A program made the translations under genes and the position numbers. From JACQXM01 sp964569425 (lineage in GTDB: Bacteria > Planctomycetota > Phycisphaerae > UBA1845), in NCBI GenBank assembly GCA_964569425.1, contig CAZMVD010000068.1:1-20635 (forward strand): DNA of 20,635 nt, written 5' to 3'. This document shows, one piece after another, positions 13,436-20,635 of this stretch (position 1 is the first letter of the stretch; every line of letters starts with the position of its first letter). The notes under the pieces are model-generated. The model did not search any database. It saw only the letters and a list, made by a program, of their open reading frames with translations, and was not told where the DNA came from.

Positions 13436-15031
13436 ATGAAGGAACATTACACAAGGCTCGCGGTGTTGTCGGTGTGGATGCTGATCGGGTCAGGCTGTGC
13501 GCATAACGACCAAAGGGCGGCGCGGCAACACAAGCCCAATTGGAAGCCGACGGACAACCAGTCGGCTGCGTCGGCCAAGGAAGCGCCGCCGCCCAAAATC
13601 CTTCCCGATACCCATTTCGCCGCCGGGCGCCTTTTCGAACGCCAGGGTCTGGCAGAAAAGGCGATCCAGCAGTATCGCAAGGCCATCGCCGTCAACCACA
13701 ACTACGGCGATGCCCACCACCGGCTTGGTGTGTTGTTGAGTGCCACCGGTCGGCACGAAGAGGCGCTCCCCATGCTCCGTCGCGCCGCGTTGCTCAAGCC
13801 GGGCAGCGCCGTGATTCACAACGATCTGGGTTTCGAACTGTTGTTCCACCATGCGTGGGTCGAAGCGGAACAGGAATTCCGCCGCGCGGTGCAGATCCTC
13901 CCGCGCTATCCGCGGGCACACGTCAACCTGGGACTGGCCCTGAGCCAGCAGGGGCGCTTTGACGATGCCCTCGCCGCGTTCCTGGAAGTGCTGCCCGAAC
14001 CGGATGCCCACTACAACCTGGCGCTGCTTCTTCGCGGACAGCAGCGCTACGCCCAGGCCGCAGAGTCTTTGCACACCGTACTGCGAATCGATCCCAACTT
14101 CCGCGCCGCCCGCGTGCAGCTCGATCAGATTACGGCGCGGCTGGAAGTGGCGCGCACCGCCGATGCGACGCAGGATCCGGCTCCCGTAACGATTGCCCCG
14201 CTGCCCGCCGTGGTGCAGGGATCGCCCCAGCCACTGATCGAAGCGGTCGATCCGGCACCGACTACTATGGCCGCGTCGATCACCGCGCCGATGGGCTCCC
14301 CGGTTCCCGCCAGTCAGGACGAGCCGCTCAATCATTGTCTACAGGAGACCGCAGAGCTGGCGAGAGTCACGACGGCGGCCTCCTGGCTCGACGAAAGTTG
14401 GGTCGGGCCCGTTTCCTTGGTGTTGCCACCGGAGCCGCCCTGTCTCGACGATGATGAAGTGATCGTCGAGCGCCGCGAGCTGATCGGCGCACCCATCGGC
14501 TACAACTCGTATATGCAGCCGATCGTTCCGGATGGGGAGGACGCCATGGTGCCCGGTGGCGTGTTACCGCGTCCCACTGCGGCCGCCTCGATCATCGACG
14601 AACCCCCGGCCGGCCCGCCGGCACCGACCTACAACCATCCTCACTCGGGTGCGCCGTCGTCAAAGCCGGTAACCAGGCCATCGCCGCAGTCGTCGTCGAT
14701 GGGCGCGTCGGACGCGCAAGAGTCGCCCGTCCCGAAACGCAGCACTATGGCCAGCTCGGTTGCACCGTCTGGCGGTGGAACTTTTATGTCGCCGGTCGCG
14801 CGGCCGATGCACCGAACGGTCTTTGCGGGTGAGTTCGACAACGCGTGGGACGGTGCCGCGTTTGCGCCCTCGGTGGCGACGAATCCGCGGGCCTGGCTTC
14901 GGACGATTGACGACTATCACAACGCGCTTTCCGTCGTTCGCAACGAAATCGCCTGTTGGGAAGAGAAAGTGCAGCAGCAGGTGTGGCTGGAGGAAGTCGG
15001 ACTCAACTACAGCCCCGTCAGCGGGTATTGA
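13436..15031 (+). CDS. TPR-repeat lipoprotein
   Basis: 531 residues from the ATG at 13436, with AGGAGG at 13418-13423 (12 bases away). An in-frame ATG at 13403 would add 11 residues. I prefer 13436 because it gives a short basic start and a hydrophobic stretch (LAVLSVWMLIG) ending at a Cys (GSGC, C21), a lipoprotein signal. About five TPR units run from about residue 57 to 225 (for example HFAAGRLFERQGLAEKAIQQ, AHVNLGLALSQQGRFDDALA, AHYNLALLLRGQQRYAQAAE). The remaining 300 residues are Pro/Ser/Ala-rich and look disordered. A short C-terminal segment with Trp and charged residues (AWLRTIDDYHNALSVVRNEI) may form a helix. TPRs bind partner proteins; the partner is unknown. It follows the OmpA-like lipoprotein gene and ends near a strong hairpin at 15089-15117. 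Confidence 0.8.
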   Translation: MKEHYTRLAVLSVWMLIGSGCAHNDQRAARQHKPNWKPTDNQSAASAKEAPPPKILPDTHFAAGRLFERQGLAEKAIQQYRKAIAVNHNYGDAHHRLGVLLSATGRHEEALPMLRRAALLKPGSAVIHNDLGFELLFHHAWVEAEQEFRRAVQILPRYPRAHVNLGLALSQQGRFDDALAAFLEVLPEPDAHYNLALLLRGQQRYAQAAESLHTVLRIDPNFRAARVQLDQITARLEVARTADATQDPAPVTIAPLPAVVQGSPQPLIEAVDPAPTTMAASITAPMGSPVPASQDEPLNHCLQETAELARVTTAASWLDESWVGPVSLVLPPEPPCLDDDEVIVERRELIGAPIGYNSYMQPIVPDGEDAMVPGGVLPRPTAAASIIDEPPAGPPAPTYNHPHSGAPSSKPVTRPSPQSSSMGASDAQESPVPKRSTMASSVAPSGGGTFMSPVARPMHRTVFAGEFDNAWDGAAFAPSVATNPRAWLRTIDDYHNALSVVRNEIACWEEKVQQQVWLEEVGLNYSPVSGY

Positions 15032-15067
15032 CCACCGCGCCGGTCAGCCCGTACTGACCCAGGGGAA

Positions 15068-15871
15068 TTACGCCACGAGGTCTGTCGGCTCGCCCACTCC
15101 AGATCGGGGTGGGCGAGTATCGTTTTGGGCGGCCACTGATGCGTCCACCTGCTGCAGCGAAAGTCCGATGGACTCGCGCACCAGCAGCCGCGCCATACCG
15201 TCCAGCGGCGTCGGGTCGCGGTTGATGATGATCAGCGCAGTGCCGCTATAGGCCGCGATGCGCGGCAAAGAAGCCGCTGGTTCGACCACCAGTGAGGAGC
15301 CGATGGCCAGGAACAGGTCGGCTTCGCGCGCCAGTCGAGACGCCTCAAACATCAGCTCCGCGGGCATGGCCTGGCCGAATGAAATGGTCTTCGATTTGAG
15401 CGGTCCGCCGCAGACGTCGCAATCGGGGGCGGTATCGCCCGCGTCTATCCAGCGGCAGATTTCCTCCGGATCCCATTCCTTTCCGCACCTTACACAGGCG
15501 ACAATGCGGTTGGTGCCGTGCAGTTCCAGCACGCGCCGGCTGCCCGCGTCCTGGTGCAGGCCGTCGATGTTCTGCGTAATCACCGCCCTGAGCAGCCCGT
15601 GCGCCTCCCACCCGGCCAGCACCCGATGCCCCACGTTGGGCACCGCGCCGCGACATTGGCGATAAAGCTCGTTCCTTTGCACCCAGTAGCGCTCCCGCGC
15701 CGCTCGGGAGCCCAGAAAATCGTCGTACATCACCGGCGCATGTTTCGACCACACGCCGCCGGGACTGCGAAAGTCGGGAATGCCGCTTTCCGTGCTGATC
15801 CCCGCCCCGGTGAAGGCCACAGCGCGCCGCGCCGCGCAAAGCAGGCCGGCGATTTGGTCGATTCCCGTCAT
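15068..15871 (-). CDS. NAD-dependent protein deacylase, Sir2 (sirtuin) family
   Basis: 267 residues from the ATG at 15869-15871; a start at 15907 or 15910 would add 12-13 residues outside the fold. Sirtuins remove acetyl or longer acyl groups from lysine using NAD+, giving nicotinamide and O-acyl-ADP-ribose. Present are GAGISTESGIPDFRS (22-36, NAD binding), TQNIDGLH (99-106), the catalytic His in ELHG (H118), the zinc cysteines C126-C129 and C151-C154, and GSSLVVEPAA. The length is that of bacterial CobB-like enzymes; the acyl preference is not readable. No ribosome binding site precedes the chosen ATG; TATCAT lies eight bases before it, so a leaderless mRNA is possible. The last codons contain a terminator for the opposite strand. 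The gene is divergent from rimO. Confidence 0.9.
   Translation of the reverse strand: MTGIDQIAGLLCAARRAVAFTGAGISTESGIPDFRSPGGVWSKHAPVMYDDFLGSRAARERYWVQRNELYRQCRGAVPNVGHRVLAGWEAHGLLRAVITQNIDGLHQDAGSRRVLELHGTNRIVACVRCGKEWDPEEICRWIDAGDTAPDCDVCGGPLKSKTISFGQAMPAELMFEASRLAREADLFLAIGSSLVVEPAASLPRIAAYSGTALIIINRDPTPLDGMARLLVRESIGLSLQQVDASVAAQNDTRPPRSGVGEPTDLVA
15089..15126 (+). terminator. Plus-strand terminator inside the sirtuin coding sequence
   Basis: A 12-bp stem with one G-U pair (15089-15100 with 15106-15117) and a 5-nt loop is followed on the plus strand by TATCGTTTT. It lies 58 bp past the TPR stop codon, within the last codons of the convergent sirtuin gene. A smaller hairpin, GGTCAG/CTGACC (15042-15059), lies between the two stop codons. 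Confidence 0.6.
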
Positions 15872-16033
15872 CGCGGCCCATGATACCGTTTTCTGCCCTG
15901 GAGACATCAACGGCCGCGTGACGGACGGATCCCCTCGATGAAACGCCAGATCGCATCGGTCAGGAACGTTGGCTTTCTTTTGCCCTGTAAACGGCTACAC
16001 TACCGCAGCTTTGATAGATTCGGTGCGCGCTCT

Positions 16034-17452
16034 ATGAAGAACGGAAAACACGCCCTCAAGCGGCCCCCACGGGTGGCGTTTGTCTCGCTCGGCTGTGCCA
16101 AGAACCTGGTCGATTCCGAGAAGATGCTCGGCCAGCTTGCGGAGGCGGGCTGTGTCCTCACCGGTGATGAGGACGCGGCCGACGTGCTGGTCATCAATAC
16201 CTGCGGCTTCCTGGAGGCCTCGCGCACCGAGGCCGACGAGGTCATTTCCGAGGCGGTGGAGCGGAAAGGGCATGGGCGGCTGCGCCGGGTGGTGGTCGCC
16301 GGTTGCCTGGTACAGCGCGACAAGGAAGCGATTCTAGACCGCATTCCCGGGGTCGATGCCTTGGTCGGGGTCAACAACCGGGACGATATCGTCCGCGCCG
16401 TGGTAGGGGGGGAGCCGGACCGACGCCACATCAAGGGAAAGCGAAGCCCCAAGCCGGCTCCGCCGGACCTGTACCTGGCCGATTATCATCCGTTTGTGCA
16501 GATCGACACCGCGCGGCTGCGGCTCACGCCCCACCATTACGCCTATCTTCGGATCAGCGAGGGGTGCGACCAGAAGTGCACGTTCTGCACCATTCCGTCG
16601 ATTCGGGGGCGTATGCATTGCAAACCGCCGTCGGTGGTGTGCGAAGAGGCACGCGAGTTGGTCTCCGACGGCGCGGTGGAAATCAGCCTGATCGGGCAGG
16701 ACACCACGAGCTACGGACTGGGCGAAGATCCCATCGCGGGCGGGCTGGCCGGATTGCTGCGCCTGCTCAACACGGTGGACGGCCTGCGCTGGCTGCGGTT
16801 GATGTACGTGTACCCGTCGGTGCTTTCGGGTGAAATGCTCGATGCCATCGCCGAATGCGACCGGGTCTGCAAATACATCGATATCCCGTTGCAGCACATC
16901 AACGACCGCGTGCTCAAAGCCATGCACCGGCGGGTCGACCGCGCGACGACCGAACAACTGCTGGAACGCATCCGCCGCCGCATCCCCGGGGTGTCGGTGC
17001 GCACGACGATGATCGTCGGGTTTCCGGGCGAATCGGACGCTGAATTCGCCGAACTGGTTGAGTTTGTCAGGGCGGCGCGCTTCGATGCGCTGGGCGTTTT
17101 TCCGTATTCGCTGGAGCCGGACACGCCCGCCGGTCGAATGAAGGATCAGGTCTCGGACGCGGTCAAGGAAGAGCGGGTGGACGCCCTGATGTCCGCACAG
17201 CAGGAAGTGGCCTTCACGCTGGCCGAGGAGCGCATCGGCCGTTCGTTCGAGGTGCTGGTGGACGAAGTGGTTGGCGACGGCGTGCGATCCGCGCGACACC
17301 AGGGGCAGGCGCCCACGGTGGACAGCGCTACGCTGGTCAACGGCAGCGCCGCCGAGCCGGGCGAGTTTCTCATGGTTCGTTGTATCGGGCGCGACGGGTA
17401 CGATCTGCGGGCCGTGCCCACACGCGTCGCCCTTCCCGTGGTTCGCGCATGA
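16034..17452 (+). CDS. rimO: Ribosomal protein S12 methylthiotransferase RimO
   Basis: 472 residues from ATG 16034, close to the family's roughly 440. An ATG at 15938 would add 32 residues that do not look like RimO. RimO is a radical-SAM enzyme that methylthiolates the conserved Asp of S12. The N-terminal MTTase domain has FVSLGCAKNLVDSE (Cys21), NTCGF and AGCLVQR, whose cysteines hold the auxiliary 4Fe-4S cluster. The radical-SAM motif is CDQKCTFC (C178, C182, C185), followed by TIPSIRGR. LIGQDTTSYG, YVYPS and IDIPLQH are RimO-type rather than MiaB-type wording. A C-terminal TRAM domain (from about 400) ends the protein. No clear ribosome binding site precedes the start. It is the first gene of an operon and overlaps pgsA by ATGA. 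Confidence 0.95.
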   Translation: MKNGKHALKRPPRVAFVSLGCAKNLVDSEKMLGQLAEAGCVLTGDEDAADVLVINTCGFLEASRTEADEVISEAVERKGHGRLRRVVVAGCLVQRDKEAILDRIPGVDALVGVNNRDDIVRAVVGGEPDRRHIKGKRSPKPAPPDLYLADYHPFVQIDTARLRLTPHHYAYLRISEGCDQKCTFCTIPSIRGRMHCKPPSVVCEEARELVSDGAVEISLIGQDTTSYGLGEDPIAGGLAGLLRLLNTVDGLRWLRLMYVYPSVLSGEMLDAIAECDRVCKYIDIPLQHINDRVLKAMHRRVDRATTEQLLERIRRRIPGVSVRTTMIVGFPGESDAEFAELVEFVRAARFDALGVFPYSLEPDTPAGRMKDQVSDAVKEERVDALMSAQQEVAFTLAEERIGRSFEVLVDEVVGDGVRSARHQGQAPTVDSATLVNGSAAEPGEFLMVRCIGRDGYDLRAVPTRVALPVVRA

Positions 17453-18069
17453 GCCGTGTGCTGAACGTTCCCAACCAGATTACGCTGAGCCGGCTGGTCA
17501 TGGCCGTGGTGTTCGTGGTGCTGCTCTCGCAGTATTCGCACCGTGCGGCCAAACCGTGGATGCTGGACCTGGCGACGTGCATTTTCATTGTCGCGGCGTT
17601 GACCGACATTCTGGATGGTTACCTGGCGCGCAAGTGGGGGCAGGTGACGTCGCTGGGGCGGGTGCTGGATCCGTTCGTCGACAAGGTGCTGGTCTGCGCG
17701 GCGTTCATCCTCTTCGTCGGGCCGGGATTCGTGAACGAGGCAGGCGAAAACGTCACCGCAGTGAGTTCCTGGATGGTGGTGGTCATCGTGGGCCGCGAGT
17801 TGCTGGTGACCGGGCTGCGGGGGTTCAGCGAATCGCGCGGTCGGGCGTTCGGCGCATCCGTGTATGGCAAGCTCAAGATGTGGATGCAGAGCATCGCGGC
17901 GCCGGTCATCATGGTGCTGGTGGCCCACGACCGCGGTTGGGCGGCGGGCGAATGGGCCATGACGACACGGACGGTGCTGGTGTGGTTGACGGTCATCATC
18001 ACGGCGCTGTCCACCGTTCATTATATCGTACGCGCGCGGTTCATCCTCGATGAAGGCGGCGGCGCGTGA
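17449..18069 (+). CDS. pgsA: CDP-diacylglycerol-glycerol-3-phosphate 3-phosphatidyltransferase
   Basis: 206 residues, a membrane enzyme that makes phosphatidylglycerophosphate, the first committed step to phosphatidylglycerol and cardiolipin. The CDP-alcohol phosphotransferase signature is complete: D53, D56-G57, A60-R61, G70, D74 and D78 (DILDGYLARKWG then GRVLDPFVDK). The start LNVPNQITLSRL is typical of PgsA. Several membrane helices follow, and RELLVTGLRGF is another PgsA-type segment. The start ATG at 17449 overlaps the rimO stop by four bases; a longer in-frame start would lie inside rimO. The stop overlaps the uppP GTG by four bases. A rimO-pgsA arrangement is known from other bacteria. 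PgsA is well supported, although other CDP-alcohol transferases share the signature. Confidence 0.93.
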   Translation: MSRVLNVPNQITLSRLVMAVVFVVLLSQYSHRAAKPWMLDLATCIFIVAALTDILDGYLARKWGQVTSLGRVLDPFVDKVLVCAAFILFVGPGFVNEAGENVTAVSSWMVVVIVGRELLVTGLRGFSESRGRAFGASVYGKLKMWMQSIAAPVIMVLVAHDRGWAAGEWAMTTRTVLVWLTVIITALSTVHYIVRARFILDEGGGA

Positions 18070-18896
18070 GCGAACTGGAATATGGCGGCGCGCTGTTGCT
18101 GGGCGTCTTGCAGGGATTGACCGAATTCCTGCCCGTCTCGAGCAGCGCCCACCTGGCCCTCGCGCAGCGCTGGCTTGACCTGCCTGCGGAGTCCACGCCG
18201 CTGCTTCTGTTTGATGCGATCACGCACGTAGGTACTTTGCTGGCGGTGGGAGTGGTCTTTCTCCGACCCCTACGGCGATTCGCGCGGCGCCTGGCGCTGG
18301 AAACCCAATCGACCTGCCCCCGCCCGCGATACGCCTGGCGCATCGCCGGGCTGGCCTTCATCGCCAATATTCCCACGGGATTGATCGGGCTGGGGTTCAA
18401 AGACACGCTCGAGGCGGCGTTCAGCAAGCCAATCTGGATCGGCGTGGGGCTGCTGGTGACAGGTCTGCTGCTGGCCACCACCGCGCTGTTGTCCCGCGGA
18501 CGGCGCAGCTGGAAAGCATTCCCATGGTGGCACGCGGTACTGGTGGGCACGGCGCAGGGCGTGGCGATCTTGCCGGGCATTTCGCGCAGTGGAGCGACAA
18601 TCTGCACGGCCACCTTCTGCGGGCTCCGCCGGCGCTGGGCAGCGGAGTTCAGCTTCCTGATTGCCGCACCGGCAATTCTGGCCGCCACCGCGATCCAGCT
18701 GAAGGACATGCTGGAAACCGATGGAGGGTTGTCGGGCCTCGCATGGGGACCGGTGCTGGCCGGCGGGGCGGTCTCATTTCTGGTGGGGGTGGCGGCTTTG
18801 AAGCTGCTGCTCACCGCCGTGCGGCGCGCGAGATTGCACTACTTCACCGTCTATTGCTGGCTGCTCGCGGGGCTGGTGTTGGCGGGCGTGGTGTGA
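18066..18896 (+). CDS. uppP: Undecaprenyl-diphosphatase (BacA type)
   Basis: 276 residues, GTG start overlapping the pgsA stop (GTGA). UppP is an integral membrane phosphatase that recycles undecaprenyl pyrophosphate to the monophosphate lipid carrier for peptidoglycan and other envelope glycans; overexpression gives bacitracin resistance. Motif 1 is GLTEFLPVSSSAHL (residues 17-30, with E20 and the Ser cluster). Motif 2 is PGISRSGATI (about 168-177, with the catalytic Arg). LLFDAITHVGTLLAV is the typical segment between them. Around eight hydrophobic helices are seen. It ends the operon rimO-pgsA-uppP and is convergent with the small gene at 18934. It serves the same carrier lipid cycle that a GT-C-like enzyme or peptidoglycan synthesis would use. 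Confidence 0.95.
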   Translation: MSELEYGGALLLGVLQGLTEFLPVSSSAHLALAQRWLDLPAESTPLLLFDAITHVGTLLAVGVVFLRPLRRFARRLALETQSTCPRPRYAWRIAGLAFIANIPTGLIGLGFKDTLEAAFSKPIWIGVGLLVTGLLLATTALLSRGRRSWKAFPWWHAVLVGTAQGVAILPGISRSGATICTATFCGLRRRWAAEFSFLIAAPAILAATAIQLKDMLETDGGLSGLAWGPVLAGGAVSFLVGVAALKLLLTAVRRARLHYFTVYCWLLAGLVLAGVV

Positions 18897-18933
18897 ACGG
18901 TTCGACCGGCGTGCCGGGCGACCGGATTGATAC

Positions 18934-19374
18934 CTACGCCGATTGCCTGGCGGGGGCCGAGGAAAATTCGTGCAGGGCGCCGAGGTTCACCTGATGGCGG
19001 GCGTGGATTTGGGCCGCGACGCGTGCGGCGTGCGGCTCGGCGGCCAGCGGCCCTGCGGCACGGGCATACGCGGCGACCTGCCGCTCCAACCAATCCAACA
19101 GGCGCGGCAAAACGTAATGCAATTCCTGAAAGTGCAAATCCGCCGAACGCAGATCACCGCTCCGCGGTGCCGGTTCGCCGCCGAGTTCGACGATTGCCGC
19201 CACCAGCCAGGCGCAGTGCTCATCGCATTCGCGGGCCATGCGGCGGATCAGCTCATGCTCTGCGATGGCGACGCGCGAGACGAAAACGGTTGCCTCCACC
19301 AGTCGCCGCGGAAGGGCGCTTTGCTCCAGGGCCAGCAACTCGATGAGAACGTCGATGACTGCGTCGTGATTCAT
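18934..19374 (-). CDS. Small all-alpha protein, possible ferritin-like fold
   Basis: 146 residues from ATG 19372-19374, which overlaps the nuoN stop as ATGA; no other start in this frame is sensible. Predicted four long helices: residues 3-33, 35-64, 78-107 and 113-134. Helix 2 holds AEHELIRRMARECDEHCAWL, followed by an LGGEPAP turn that often follows helix 2 in ferritin-like proteins. Helix 3 has FQELHYVLPRL and helix 4 has HARHQVNL. Glu and His residues are thus spread over the helices as in di-iron four-helix bundles, but the spacing (E49-x3-H53) is not the classical E-x2-H, so metal binding is uncertain. No signal peptide. The position behind nuoN suggests co-expression with respiratory complex I. 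I do not recognise a named family with confidence. Confidence 0.6.
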   Translation of the reverse strand: MNHDAVIDVLIELLALEQSALPRRLVEATVFVSRVAIAEHELIRRMARECDEHCAWLVAAIVELGGEPAPRSGDLRSADLHFQELHYVLPRLLDWLERQVAAYARAAGPLAAEPHAARVAAQIHARHQVNLGALHEFSSAPARQSA

Positions 19375-20635
19375 GGGTCGAGCAGCTCTATGGCGTCCGA
19401 AGGGGGCACCGAGACGATATGCGCCCTGTCCGTCACCACGGCCGACGCCTGGAACAGATCGCGCGCGTAATGGTCGGTACGCGTCTTCAGCGGCCTGGCA
19501 AACAGGAACAGCACCAGCAGCGCGGCGGCGCAGAGGTTGACCAGCGCCAGACCGCTGAGCGGGGTACGCACCGCGGGGTGACCGTCGTCGCGCAGCGTCA
19601 TCTGCACCACAATGCGCATGTAGAAGTACAGGCTGATGAGCGTGTTGACCGCGGCGACGATGATCAGCGTCCAGCCGAGCGTGTTCTGCATTTCGCCCAG
19701 GGCCATCAGCACCCACCACTTGCCCAGAAAGCCGGCCAGCGGCGGCAGGCCCACCAGCGAGACCAGACAGATGATCATCGGCACGGCCAGCCAGGGGGCG
19801 CGGCGTATCAGGCCCGTAAAGGCGTCGATGTGGTCCGAACCGCCGTCCCACACCATCAGCGCCACCACGCCGAAGGCGCCCAGGTTCATGAACAGGTAGA
19901 TGACGACGTACGCCAAAAGGGCGGTGATTCCGGAAGCGTAGGCCCCGGTAGACGGATGCAGAAACACGGCCGCCGCCATCATCATGTACCCGGCGTGCGC
20001 GATCGACGAATACGCCAGCAGCCGCTTGACGCTGGTCTGCCAGTACGCGGCAAAGTTGCCCACCGTGCAGGTGACACACGCCATGATCCCGATGCCCCAC
20101 GCGAGCGGCTCGATCAGCGCCAAGGACGTCGGATGCGACACCGCCCCGCAAAACACCGAGACAATCCGTGCCAACAGTACCAGCCCCGCGGCCTTGCTGG
20201 CGACGCTGAGCCAGGTGGTCACCTCGATGCGCGCTCCTTCGAAGGCGTCCGGGCACCAGAAGTGGAACGGCACCGCGGATATCTTGAAGGCAATGCCCGC
20301 CAGAAAGCACAGTAACGCGGCAATGAGCACCAGCCGCGTCGGTCCGACGGCCAGGTTGGCCACCGTGTAGTGCGCGATATCCGTGACGCTAAGACTGCCC
20401 ACCAGCCCATAGAGCAGGCTCGCCCCGTACAGCATGATCGCGGCGCTCACGGCGCCGAAAATCATGTATTTGAGCGACGCTTCCGCGGCGCGGCGGTCGT
20501 TCTTGTCGAATCCCACGATGGCGTAACTGGGCAGCGAAGCCGTCTCGATCGCCAGCACGATCATCAGCAGGTGCGACGTGCTGGTCATCAACAACATGCC
20601 CAGTCCGCTGCCCAGCAGCAGGATGAAAAACTCGG
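19371..20635 (-). CDS. nuoN: NADH-quinone oxidoreductase subunit N, N-terminus missing (window edge)
   Basis: The frame is open to the right edge of the window (first full codon at 20631-20633, reading EFFILLLGSGLGMLLMTSTS) and ends at the TGA at 19371-19373. NuoN is one of the three antiporter-like membrane subunits of complex I that pump protons. Recognisable segments are HLLMIVLAIETASLPSYAIV with the conserved Glu in a membrane helix, AEASLKYMIFGAVSAAIMLYG with its conserved Lys, IAFKISAVPFHFWCPDAFEG, and LLAYSSIAHAGYMMM. These features are typical of NuoN rather than NuoL or NuoM. About 420 residues are present; the normal length is about 480. It is followed by a small gene through an ATGA overlap. 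Other nuo genes are probably just outside to the right. Confidence 0.95.
   Translation of the reverse strand, partial: EFFILLLGSGLGMLLMTSTSHLLMIVLAIETASLPSYAIVGFDKNDRRAAEASLKYMIFGAVSAAIMLYGASLLYGLVGSLSVTDIAHYTVANLAVGPTRLVLIAALLCFLAGIAFKISAVPFHFWCPDAFEGARIEVTTWLSVASKAAGLVLLARIVSVFCGAVSHPTSLALIEPLAWGIGIMACVTCTVGNFAAYWQTSVKRLLAYSSIAHAGYMMMAAAVFLHPSTGAYASGITALLAYVVIYLFMNLGAFGVVALMVWDGGSDHIDAFTGLIRRAPWLAVPMIICLVSLVGLPPLAGFLGKWWVLMALGEMQNTLGWTLIIVAAVNTLISLYFYMRIVVQMTLRDDGHPAVRTPLSGLALVNLCAAALLVLFLFARPLKTRTDHYARDLFQASAVVTDRAHIVSVPPSDAIELLDP

Noticed and set aside
15938..16033. Longer start of RimO
   Set aside because: The extra 32 residues are unlike RimO, which normally begins shortly before the VSLGC motif.
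18934..20310. Long minus-strand frame of 458 codons overlapping nuoN
   Set aside because: Only its last 146 codons, after the nuoN stop, look like a protein; the rest is an out-of-frame reading of nuoN.

Overview
The window looks like an ordinary chromosomal segment of a GC-rich bacterium, most likely a planctomycete (Planctomycetota, perhaps Phycisphaerae or a relative). The best lineage clue is the prepilin-like protein at 7358-8314. It has a planctomycete-style N-terminus (KKKKRAFTLIELLVV, then a ...LLISILLPSLSRAREL... helix) and a C-terminal Asp-Gly motif resembling the H-X9-DG family. The lineage is an inference. Nearly all genes are housekeeping or envelope genes. I see no transposase, integrase, phage gene, CRISPR array, tRNA or rRNA.

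Layout. 1-101 (+) is the last 33 codons of a thiolase. 102-964 has no convincing protein gene, but on the minus strand it holds a near-consensus sigma-70 promoter (846-874) and a textbook intrinsic terminator (116-157). Together they frame a candidate non-coding RNA of about 720 nt. 965-4096 (-) carries gyrA followed by a small secreted protein. A divergent intergenic region leads to three plus-strand genes (4392-6780): a thioredoxin-fold (TlpA/ResA-like) secreted protein, an HExxH metallopeptidase-like protein, and queF for queuosine. A Nudix hydrolase (-) overlaps queF tail to tail. The prepilin gene (-) ends at a perfect 13-bp hairpin and is preceded by a 655-bp region with no gene but with a strong promoter.

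8970-12579 (-) is a tightly coupled operon read from right to left: M19 dipeptidase, multi-pass membrane glycosyltransferase-like protein, Maf pyrophosphatase. Both junctions are ATGA overlaps. 12838-15031 (+) holds two lipoproteins, a small OmpA-like one and a TPR protein. They end at a terminator that lies inside the 3' end of a convergent sirtuin gene (15068-15871, -). 16034-18896 (+) is a second coupled operon, rimO-pgsA-uppP, covering ribosomal protein S12 modification, phosphatidylglycerophosphate synthesis and undecaprenyl pyrophosphate recycling. The window ends with nuoN (-, truncated at the window edge), coupled by ATGA to a small possible ferritin-like protein.

Points of interest: the untranslated transcription unit at 114-840; a GyrA whose two main quinolone-contact positions are Ala and Pro; several genes whose start codon lies a few bases after a -10 hexamer with no ribosome binding site (leaderless candidates); a long leader upstream of the prepilin; and a small structured sequence that recurs in two intergenic regions. 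No obviously new multi-gene system is visible. The candidate ncRNA is the best lead.
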